From assembly GCA_944474755.1 (NCBI GenBank), contig OX104112.1, forward strand, positions 79,931,756-79,995,755: a stretch of 64,000 nt of DNA. The letters run 5' to 3'. The stretch comes from Limnoperna fortunei. Its lineage: Eukaryota > Mollusca > Bivalvia > Mytilida > Modiolidae. Position 1 is the first letter of the stretch. Every line of letters begins with the position of its first letter. Position numbers and translations under genes: made by a program. Positions 46,601 to 54,134 of the stretch are shown here, one piece after another. The notes under the pieces are model-generated. The model ran no database searches. It worked only from the letters and a program-made list of their open reading frames with translations, and was not told where the DNA came from.

Positions 46601-48108
46601 ATTGGTTTTTTTTAACAATAATGTATCAGCTAGTTATAGGTAATTGAAGAGACATACAAATGACTATTGCAGAATTATTTATGGATATTTTCTTGGTTAT
46701 GTGACATACTTATCTTTTCATAAAATTACAGTGAAGAGTTATCTTCTCTTTCTCTACTTTGTGTATTGCATTTTATTGAATTAATCTCTTATGGCCATTA
46801 TTTTTTTTAAGTTGTAAGGAAATTTTCTGCATATCTTCTTGGTTTTAAGAAATATGTGTATCAATGTTCATTTTGATGATATGTTATTCATCTGTTCAGT
46901 TATAGAAATCGTCATAGTAACCCTGGGAAAAATGTATCAGCTTTTGGAAAAACCTGTATCAGTTATATTAGAGGTTGATGTGCAAATTCTACATTCATCA
47001 AATACTGTGTCAAAGGAGGACTTAGGAATTTTAAACATTTTTTGTTGTTTTGTTTCAGGATTTTCAAGATATAAGTTTCCCGCAATTGTTAGAAATGGCA
47101 AAGCAGGCCTCTAAAGAAGCCAGGAACCAATCAAAAGACTCAGACAAATCACCTGATGGTGATTTAATACATACTCAGTTATCAGACCACCAGACAATTC
47201 AAAAAGATAGTGAATTAGAATTTCAGTCTCAACAAAACCCTGCAGTTATGACAGAAGTTCAGACTTACCACGAACCTATGACACCTACACCTATTTCCAT
47301 GGACGCTGATGGACCAAGTTATAATCAGGATCAAGTTGCATTGTCAAACCTAAATCCAGTACCAATATCTGTTCCTGCTGTCAAACAATCATCTGCCAAA
47401 GAGTCTTCATTTCTTAGTTCTAATGATATACCTGGTTCGTATGCTGAGCAGAGTTTACTGTATTTGAATGAAAATGCAGAGAATTCATATTCTACACGGC
47501 CACTACCAGCTCATATCCCACAATCCCATTCTGCAGAGTCGTATGCAGCAATATTATCATCATTTCTTAATTCAAAAAATGCATCACAAATTTCACCTCA
47601 TCAAACTTTACCAAGTTTACTGCCATTAAATATGCAGAATTTTCAATCAACTGGACAACACCATCCAATGATACTGAACCATTTGTTAACACAAATGGAG
47701 GAAGCTGGGTATTCAGCTTTAAGTAGACCTACATCTGTGCCTACTGATGATTCAGCTTCATACCAGCCACAGCTAAGATCACATTCAGTTGACAATTTAT
47801 CTTACAGAAATTCGCCTTACCAAAGTCATAGTCATTTTGATCACACTTTGTCACCCAGTGATGAATTAGTACGGTATCGATTGGATGCCAGATATCAGTC
47901 ATCAACCAATCACAGAGAGGCTTATAACAAAGAGACTCCTTATAGTTCTGAAATGATTATTCATGGAGGGCAGTCAAGGTCAAATAACAGACAACAGTCT
48001 GCTGGTGATAATTCAGTCAGTAAATCCTCAGATACGCAGTCAGAAAATCAAGAGGAAGAAGAGGATGATTACCAAGACATTGCAGAACTAGCATACAACC
48101 AGTCCTAA
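36407..48108 (+). CDS. BTB/POZ and C2H2 zinc-finger protein, eight coding exons
   Basis: Using ATG 36428, the exons join in frame to about 1048 residues. Residues 10-115 form a BTB/POZ domain (LYQFQQQRYLCDVLIFTSDG, then AHRVVLVAASKHF and IVQLIYTG). A charged linker follows, then 11 C2H2 fingers between about residues 244 and 650. A 349-residue Ser/Gln/Pro-rich tail ends in an acidic EEEEDDYQDI stretch. BTB-ZF proteins are nuclear DNA-binding regulators that dimerise through BTB and recruit corepressors; that is family knowledge, not shown here. I cannot assign a vertebrate orthologue (a ZBTB with many spaced fingers is the closest description). Introns carry unusual tandem arrays, two of which copy splice donors. 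Confidence 0.9.
37658..37775 (+). repeat. splice-donor tandem triplication
   Basis: Three decaying copies, with GTAAGT at 37661, 37711 and 37762 (50-51 bp spacing). Copies 1 and 2 share GTAAGTATTTTGACCTTTAT and ACCTT-GTT-ACTTGT. The first is the real exon donor; the other two are intronic decoys. Confidence 0.85.
38002..38660 (-). repeat. bivalve dispersed repeat, interrupted by a SINE
   Basis: Starts TTTTAGCTCACCTGACCCAAA, the inverse of the end of the element at 51818-52906, and ends with CAGGTGAGTGATACAGA at about 38652. SINE sequence lies inside it at about 38408-38590. Confidence 0.65.
38408..38590 (+). mobile_element. SINE, 5'-decayed copy
   Basis: Carries TTGACAAGGATTGCTAGTTT, TTTCTCCAGGTACTC and the family tail AAGTGGCATTAAACACCATT plus CAAACAAACAAACAAA. 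No intact A or B box. Confidence 0.7.
38974..39195 (+). CDS. zinc-finger gene exon: rest of finger 4, fingers 5 and 6
   Basis: Acceptor GATTTCAG, donor GTACAC. 222 nt, phase 0. Finger 4 is completed (NCDFSTIVEYKMKTHYSDVH), then YVCELCNKGCKSAPQLKYH and YKCDECGKTFRHSCNLK. The last finger continues into the next exon. Confidence 0.9.
39770..39912 (+). CDS. zinc-finger gene exon: end of finger 6, finger 7
   Basis: Acceptor TTTTGCAG, donor GTAAGT at 39913. 143 nt. KHVDYVHLK closes finger 6; YLCHLCTYKCMSKTDLNNH is finger 7. The last residues, HDIPLPKSCK, are the part copied into the downstream array. Reading through the donor meets TAA at once (AAA GTG TAA). Confidence 0.9.
39913..41285 (+). repeat. 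50-bp minisatellite built from an exon end and splice donor (about 25 copies)
   Basis: Each unit holds CATGATATTCCACTGCCAAA, then ATCATGTAAAGT|GTAAGTACATG: the last 30 or so bases of exon 39770-39912 plus its donor. GTAAGT recurs at 39913, 39963, 40013, 40063 and so on. Copies vary by substitutions and small deletions. A non-repeat block interrupts at about 40485-40635. Short minus-strand ORFs across it are repeat artefacts. Confidence 0.93.
40485..40635. repeat. insertion interrupting the minisatellite
   Basis: About 150 bp unrelated to the 50-bp unit. Contains inverted pairs such as CTTCACAGGGGATAC/GTATTCCCTGTG-like and TATTCCCTG/CAGGGAATA, so it may be a small foldback element that landed in the array. 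Confidence 0.5.
41290..42002 (+). other. rest of the zinc-finger gene intron
   Basis: Ordinary AT-rich intron between the array and the next acceptor (TTTGTTTGCAG). No additional exon seen. Confidence 0.5.
42003..42076 (+). CDS. zinc-finger gene exon: finger 8
   Basis: Acceptor TTTGTTTGCAG, donor GTAATA. 74 nt: YKCDKCDYFTLTRSCYDRH, then VQLHQ. Spacing Cys-x2-Cys-x12-His-x4-His. Confidence 0.88.
42455..42544 (+). CDS. zinc-finger gene exon: finger 9
   Basis: Acceptor ACTACATTTCAG, donor GTAAGT. 90 nt, phase 1 in and out. EDGLQKTYMCSTCGKGF, then NVKAHEKRH, a canonical finger. Confidence 0.88.
42600..43540 (+). repeat. 44-bp minisatellite with a 131-bp higher-order repeat
   Basis: About 20 units based on GAGGATGGCCAAAACTTCTA and GCTTGTCCACTCTGCCCAC. 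From about 43120 to 43480 three variant units repeat as a block: GTCAATTCTGCC appears at 43121, 43252 and 43383, 131 bp apart. Short ORFs in it (CPLCP-like peptides) arise from the repeat and are not fingers. Confidence 0.92.
43545..44000 (+). other. intron of the zinc-finger gene
   Basis: AT-rich, no repeat or exon recognised. Ends in the acceptor TTTTGCTAG. Confidence 0.5.
44001..44098 (+). CDS. zinc-finger gene exon: finger 10
   Basis: Acceptor GTTTTGCTAG, donor GTTGGT (weak). 98 nt. FCPFEGCGYSTKFKHTMKNH, then IAGMH: Cys-x4-Cys finger with a longer knuckle. Confidence 0.86.
44099..46039 (+). other. intron of the zinc-finger gene (1.9 kb)
   Basis: AT-rich intron. Contains a SINE at about 45062-45215. 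Nothing else recognised. Confidence 0.55.
45062..45215 (+). mobile_element. tRNA-derived SINE
   Basis: A box TGGTGGCCAAGTGGTTAAGG, then CTTCCTCCCCCAATAAAAAA, GACGCCATGATGTAGCTGAAA and the tail AAGTGGTGTTTAACAACATT, with CAAACAAACAAA. The B box region is deleted. Confidence 0.78.
46040..46276 (+). CDS. zinc-finger gene exon: finger 11 and start of tail
   Basis: Acceptor TTATTACAG, donor GTAGGT. 79 codons. YQCHLCEYSCKLKGNLDKH, then LRGKH is the last finger; a basic segment (PKLRKKAIETGKG) follows. Confidence 0.9.
46277..47058 (+). other. intron of the zinc-finger gene
   Basis: AT-rich, ends in TTTTGTTTCAG. No repeats recognised. Confidence 0.55.
47059..48108 (+). CDS. zinc-finger gene terminal exon (Ser/Gln/Pro-rich tail)
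   Basis: 350 codons including TAA. Starts DFQDISFPQLLEMAKQASKE. No fingers; rich in Ser, Gln, Asn, Pro and His, with repeated SHS/QSH-like words, then an acidic C-terminus (QEEEEDDYQDIAELAYNQS). Looks disordered, like a transactivation or corepressor-binding tail. No known domain recognised. Confidence 0.9.
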   Translation, partial: DFQDISFPQLLEMAKQASKEARNQSKDSDKSPDGDLIHTQLSDHQTIQKDSELEFQSQQNPAVMTEVQTYHEPMTPTPISMDADGPSYNQDQVALSNLNPVPISVPAVKQSSAKESSFLSSNDIPGSYAEQSLLYLNENAENSYSTRPLPAHIPQSHSAESYAAILSSFLNSKNASQISPHQTLPSLLPLNMQNFQSTGQHHPMILNHLLTQMEEAGYSALSRPTSVPTDDSASYQPQLRSHSVDNLSYRNSPYQSHSHFDHTLSPSDELVRYRLDARYQSSTNHREAYNKETPYSSEMIIHGGQSRSNNRQQSAGDNSVSKSSDTQSENQEEEEDDYQDIAELAYNQS

Positions 48109-48154
48109 AAGACAAAACTTTCTCCCTGCTCTAGAAAAAAGTAAATTCATCTGG

Positions 48155-48310
48155 GCCCAGTTTCATAAAACATCTCAAATTTGAGGATTTCCTCAACTTG
48201 TCCTCAACTCCAAAATTGGCCAATCAGATTGCTTGAAAATTCAAATTTAAGGATAAATTCTGACATTTTAGGAAAATCTCAATTGGAAAAGTTTTATGAA
48301 ACAGAGGCCT
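48155..48310. repeat. small inverted-repeat element (MITE-like)
   Basis: The left end GCCCAGTTTCATAAAAC and right end GTTTTATGAAACAGAGGCC are inverse with few mismatches. Between them CTCAAATTTGAGG and CCTCAACTTG are further short inversions. About 155 bp, non-coding, within the probable 3' UTR of the zinc-finger gene. Confidence 0.65.
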
Positions 48311-48604
48311 TAGGACATTTCAACCCTGAGACTATTCAATAATCGCTTGCTTATCATGTTTCTTATTCAAAATAAGAAAGAGTTGTAACTATCTTTGAGA
48401 ATTTGTTCAAAGATATTTTTACACCATATATTATATGTTTCAGTATTCTCTATACTTTTTTTTGTAAAATATTAAATATTGGCATCATCATTTTCGTATG
48501 ACTGCCAAAATTTATACTTTTTTTTAAACTATTTTTATAATGGTCTTCTGATTCAACTAGTCAGGAACTCATTTTTAATTATTTTCTCATTAATTATTGA
48601 GTTT

Positions 48605-48610
48605 AATAAA
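48605..48610 (+). promoter_or_regulatory. candidate polyadenylation signal of the zinc-finger gene
   Basis: AATAAA about 500 nt after the stop codon. Further AATAAA words follow (for example about 48818), so the site in use is uncertain. Confidence 0.4.
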
Positions 48611-49927
48611 AGACATTATTAATGGATTGAATTGATATTTGTTATTTTTTCTTCACTTTTTTAAAGACAAAAAATTGTAAACAAAAAGTGTATTTTTCAC
48701 TTATTTTTTTTATTACACCAAATTTTTAGACAGATGTTCTTTACATGTTGCAGTTTATATGTAATGGTGGCCAAAATAGAATTCACAAAATCTGTCTTTG
48801 ATTTTAAATTTTTCACAATAAATGTTTAAAATAGGTTTTTATAAAATGTTTCAGAATTGGTTTTAAACAAGTGCATTATCATGCTAATTCAGCTTACTTA
48901 AATTAGAAATATCATAAACTATCTTCTCCTCTTAATCACATGGTTCATTGGAATGTGACTTGTTTGAGATGTTTCTCAGTTTCTGCCATTTTTAAAATTG
49001 TGTTTCATAGAATTCCAAAGAATCCTTGTGATAAAAAGTACAGAAGTCTTCAAATAAAATATATATATATATATACAAACGTCCAAGTATTGTGACAACC
49101 ATATAATATATCTATCCAGCGGATTTCTGAAACATCAGAAATACAGGGTTAATATCAATGGTTTATATATATATCCCAGTAAATAGGTCAATGATGATAA
49201 AACACAATTGAATTCACCACTTTGTTTAAATTTACACCATTCAATCAAAATATTTAAGAAGTGTTTCATCTGTCCTATGTAACAAGCTTTGCCAAATTTG
49301 AATGCTTCACTACATGTACATTTATTCAACCATATTTTATAAACTGTCTCAGAAAATATGTGTCCACATATTGTTTGTTTTAATTATATTTTAAAGGCTT
49401 GTTAAGATTTTTGTTAATTTTGTTATTTTTTAATTATAGTTCCCTATTTATGACCTTGCGATGGAAAATAAAAGATATCATTTTTATCTGCACATCAAAC
49501 ATTAATTTATGTTACTATCGTTAACAATGAACTTCAAATATAAGTTTCATTCTTTAATCATTTGAAACATGAGATAATCACTCTTTTGATTGTGTAACAT
49601 GTTTTTAATGAGTTCTTGCCTGCCATTATTATCCTACAGTAAATGTGATTATGTACCTTGAATTTGTACCAGAGGAATTTGAATTGATGAACTTAAATTG
49701 AATTTGTTTTCTTTAATTTAGAAAAAGCAACTCTAAATATGTAAATGATGAAATGATTGTTTGTTATTTATATACTGTTTACTTCCTGTTATATCTTTAT
49801 ACAAGTATACTATAGATGTATATCCATAATTGTATGCCTATTTCAATAGGAATATCATTGTTCATTAAGTACTAGTGAGAAACAGATTATAAATACTGTA
49901 TATTTATAGTTTTGTCAGTAAGCCAGT

Positions 49928-50360
49928 TAGGGCCTCAGTAAACTAGAGGTTAAGGTCGTTTGATAGTTAAAATGGCCTTTAATGCCACTTCAGCATTTTT
50001 TCAACTATTTCATGTTCATGTTATCCAGTTTCCATTGGGGAAAGAAGATGGAGCACCAGATGAAAACACAACCATCAGCAAGAAAATTAATATTTTCAAT
50101 TCTTGTCAATTAAGATTAGATATGAGCAAACTTTGCCAAGTTCAGGAAGTAATTGACTACTTATCACCAGCCAGTCAACACTGAAGTTGGGAGGTTGGGA
50201 GTTCAAGGCTTAATTTGGGGCGTTTGCTGAATTCTAGACTTATTTGTCAGTTTTCTTGATAACCTTTAACTCTGGATTCCAAACCTCCCACTCAACCAAA
50301 CCCGTAAACACCATGATATAGCTGAGGCATTGCTGTTGGTGGTTCATTCATACAAAAAAA
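49928..50360. mobile_element. composite of decayed SINE pieces
   Basis: Begins GGGCCTCAGTAAACTAGAGG TTAAGG (degenerate A box), runs into an inverted piece (GGCCTTTAATGCCACTTCAG, then CTTGTCAATTAAGATTAGA), then a plus-strand 3' half with GGGAGTTCAAGGC, AACACCATGATATAGCTGA and TTGGTGGTTCATTC. Looks like one SINE inserted into another. Confidence 0.6.
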
Positions 50361-51780
50361 AACACAGTAAGCTTTTTATTGAAAGCTGTTTTATCAAGAC
50401 ATGTGTTGTCCATGTCCATGTGTTAACAGGTGAACTAATATGCGTTGTTGATCACAACTAAATCAACCTGATCTTGATAGCTCTTCATGCTGAAAACCTT
50501 CCCAAATTTCATACAAGTTGGGGTATATTTATGTGCTGTTTATCAGAATAAGCCCAATTTGCAAATTGGACAATAGATGGTAATATTTTAATTTCCTTTA
50601 AATAATCAATAGCTGAGCAACATTGTCCATTTCGTATAACCTAAATTGGTATTTCATAACGTGACTGATTGTTGACGTCATAATTATAAGTATTGATGGC
50701 GTTGGCTATACATGGATTCTTCTGCAAACAACAAGTGACGACACTAAAAATTGTGAATTGCAAATATTATTTGACTACTTGTTAAGTATTGTTTTTGTAA
50801 TTTTTTTTTTCATAATATTGAATTTAAAATATAAGAATTATTTTCAATTGCTGGTTAGATTATTGTACCGGGTATATAGACCACTTTGAGTGAACTTACA
50901 CTGAATATAAACCAGTTTATTGGCATAAACTGACCCAAAGTCCTCTATATCCAATACCGTATCTAACCAAATATTGAAAACAATCCTTAAATAACTAACC
51001 TGGACCACTGATATAGCCAAAGATGCATTGTATGTATAAACTAAACTAGCTGTAACTGGTTTTAGTGATCTATAATACAAACTTCATCTCAGCACTTAAA
51101 ACTCCAGATTGCCCTCAAACTTCACTACAACAAGAGGAGTCAGTCCAATTGAAAAATAGGTACAAAATGATACATGTACTATGTATATGTTCAGTCTAAG
51201 GTTTCAATGAATTTTATTATTTGTCTCATTGAACTAGTTAGGAAGATGAAGTTTTGTTGAAAGGGCCACAACTCAATCGTCACAATACTCGGAACATTGC
51301 ACCCCATTTCAGTAAGGAAGATCCATTTAATAACAAGATTCCTGTACAGGAAACACAAGTTGAAATGTATACAATATTTGTGTGTTGTGGAAAATATATC
51401 TTGTATGCTGTATGAGGCTTAGGGATGGGGAAATGTTAGGCTGTCCAAGCATTTCTCTGTCCCACATCAAATACAAAATACAAGAGCTGTATTTTTTAAA
51501 AACAGAGTAATGTTGCATTTTATTCTGCAATTAAATAATGTGTTTTATAATAAAATTGTGTTTTTTTTAATACTTGAACCCTAAAAGTGTCCAATGTGTA
51601 AAATTACAATAAACATTTTCTGATTGGTCAATATTTTTCAAGGCTAATCTTAGAGTTGATTGTGACATCATGTTGTTACCAATTTTGACCATTCAGAATT
51701 TGGGGAATCTATATTATACATGTTGCTAACAAATACAGTAAAAAATGTACATACAAAATTTTATGAGACACCCTGTATTT
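50361..51780. other. intergenic sequence
   Basis: AT-rich. A TGACGTCA site lies at 50673-50680. No gene recognised. Confidence 0.45.
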
Positions 51781-51817
51781 GTCTAAAAAAGTGTGACTGC
51801 AGGAAACCAGAGGCTCT

Positions 51818-52906
51818 TAAGAGCCTGTATCGCTCACCTGATTTTATAGGCAATGAAGATGGCATTTCCCTGATGTTAAAGTAAATCCTGTAATTTTCAA
51901 TAAACTTTAAATAGGACCATCCAAACAATATTACTAGAAAGCTTTGTTTCATTGGTTAACCGGTTGTATAGAGAAGATTTTTTTTATTTGCCCATAGGGT
52001 CCTATGTTAAACTAAGTCCTGCGGCGGTGGTGGCCATTTTGAATTTCCAATTGCCATAAAAAACATAAACTTTATAAAGGACCATCCAAACAATATTGCT
52101 AGTAAGTTTTTGTTTCCATTGATTAACAGGTTTCAGAGAAGAAGCCTTTAAAAACTTTTTCCCATAGGGTCCTATGTTAAACTAAGTCCTGCTGTGGCGG
52201 CCATTTTGAATTTCCGATTGGGATAAAAAACATTAACTTTATAGAGGACCATCCAAACAATATTGCTAGTAAGTTTTGTTTCCATTGGTTGACCGGTTTC
52301 AGAAAAGAAGCCTTTCAAACTTTTTCCCATAGGGTCCTATGTTAAATTAAGTCCTGCCGTGGCAGCCATTTTGAATTTCCAATTGCCATAAAAAACAAAA
52401 ACTTTATAGAGGACCATCCAAACAATATTGCTAGTAAGTTTTTGTTTCCATTGATTAACCGGTTTCAGAGAAGAAGCCTTTTAAAACTTTTTCCCATAGG
52501 GTTCTATGTTAAACTAAGTCCTGCGGTGGCGGCCATTTTGAATTTCCAATTCCCATCAAAAACACAAACTTTATAGAGGACCATCCAAACAATATTGCTA
52601 GTAAGTTTTGTTTTGATTGGTTAAACGGTTTCAGAGAAGAAGCCCTTTTAAACTTTTTTCCCATAGGGTCCTATGTTAAACTAAGTCTTGAGGTGGCGGC
52701 CATATTGGTTTACCAATCAAAATAAAAAACACAAACTTTGTAAAGGTCCATCCAATGAACATTATGGCCAAGTTTGGTTTCAATTGGCCAAGTGGTTTCA
52801 GAGAAGAAGATTAAAATGTAAAAAGTTTACAGACGCCGACGACGACGCCGACGGACGCAAAGTGATAACAATAGCTCACATGACCCTTTGGGTCAGGTGA
52901 GCTAAA
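51818..52906 (+). repeat. bivalve dispersed repeat with internal 165-170-bp tandem amplification
   Basis: Starts AGAGGCTCTTAAGAGCCTG, TATCGCTCACCTG and ends GACGCCGACGGACGCAAAGT ... GGGTCAGGTGAGCTAAAAA. The ends share the inverse words CTCACCTG/CAGGTGAG. Inside, the unit CCCATAGGGTCCTATGTTAA occurs five times (51991, 52161, 52326, 52493, 52660). Related reverse copies lie at 33190-33762 and 38002-38660. A 70-codon ORF at its end is not convincing. Confidence 0.85.
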
Positions 52907-53820
52907 AAACCAAGATATTTAACAAGGTTTAATTTTGATAACATGCCCACAAGCCAACCTGCACATTAAGAGCTAACAAAATCTTAAAACCCATACCCGA
53001 GTTGTTGTGATTACAAGGGTCAAAATTTCAAGGAATCATAACTCTTGTTTTTTTTTGTGTTTCAGTTGGGTTCACTTTCATTTTACAGTTATCATGTGAC
53101 ATGCAGTTTTTATTTCAGTCTTGAATACCTTGTGATAACCCCCGACCTTCTGCTTCACACCTAAGAGAAAACCCAAAGGACAAGCAAAATCTGGCCCAAT
53201 TATGTCCTTAGATTTATCACTACAATTAACTGAACAAAGAAATCCTGAAAAACCTAACATCATTACCATAAAAGGTCTTTAGAAAAAGGCACTAAAAAGC
53301 CATACTTCTTTTTGACAGCAAGTCTACAGGTCAGTTAGTATTTCTTGACAGTTACCAATTCTTGCTAATGAACTAATTTCAAATGAAAATGACTTTTTAT
53401 GAATATAACACAAATGGAAAAATTGAAATTTATCCATATAGTCAACAGAACAATGAACAAGAATCTCTAATAAAATTTTATTGTCATGACTACATACACG
53501 ACTATTTGTAAAATGCACTATTGGACGGATTATGTTTGCTCTAAATTTTTTTTCTTTTTTTTTTTTAACTTCAGATAAATCATAACAAAAATCATATATG
53601 TATAGAATGTACATGAATAGTCACTATTGTTTTTTTAGGATAATGTAGTGGATAAAACAGAATATCAACAGATTTTCATAAGTATATATCTTTAAATCAG
53701 TTTTTATTCTTTGTTTTTTTTTCCAGGAAAAAATACCTGAAGGAGAAGGTTTCTAAATGCAAATGTACTACCAAAAGAATTTTAACAATTTTTCATGTTG
53801 TTTTTCTAATAGAAATACAT
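52907..53820. other. intergenic sequence between the repeat and RTTN
   Basis: AT-rich with poly-T runs. No gene recognised. Confidence 0.45.
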
Positions 53821-53826
53821 TTTATT
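53821..53826 (-). promoter_or_regulatory. candidate polyadenylation signal of RTTN
   Basis: AATAAA on the minus strand about 175 nt downstream of the RTTN stop, a normal distance for a short 3' UTR. Confidence 0.5.
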
Positions 53827-53999
53827 CCCCACCTAATAAAAAATTTAAATGCATTCTGCCTCTGCCGAGTATATTTTCTGATTTCCTAGAAAAGTCTTAT
53901 GTAGAACTTCTTTGGCAAACAGATCAATAAAATTCTATCTAAGAAAAGTTTGTTCTGCTCAAAATTGTAACATATTCTGAACATTAATGGCACAAATTA

Positions 54000-54134
54000 T
54001 TATTCAGACACAGCCTCGATCACACACTGTAAGTCACTGAGGCATTTCTCTGGTGTCGTCTGCTGATTGTACATATTATTAAATCTCTCCTGGAGTTGTG
54101 GAAGAACATTAGCATTCTTCATCATCACCTTGGC
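54000..54134 (-). CDS. RTTN: RTTN terminal exon
   Basis: Acceptor TATTTTAG. 45 codons including TAA at 54000-54002. AKVMMKNANVLPQLQERFNN, then a Cys-containing end. It corresponds to the last helix after the ALWAL...QKAK motif. Confidence 0.9.
   Translation of the reverse strand, partial: AKVMMKNANVLPQLQERFNNMYNQQTTPEKCLSDLQCVIEAVSE

Larger units (their letters stand above)
48109..49925 (+). other. 3' UTR and intergenic sequence
   Basis: AT-rich with an (AT)n tract at about 49060-49073. A short segment at 48155-48310 (GGGCCCAGTTTCATAAAACATC ... GTTTTATGAAACAGAGGCC) has inverted ends and looks like a small MITE in the 3' UTR. No other gene recognised. Confidence 0.5.
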
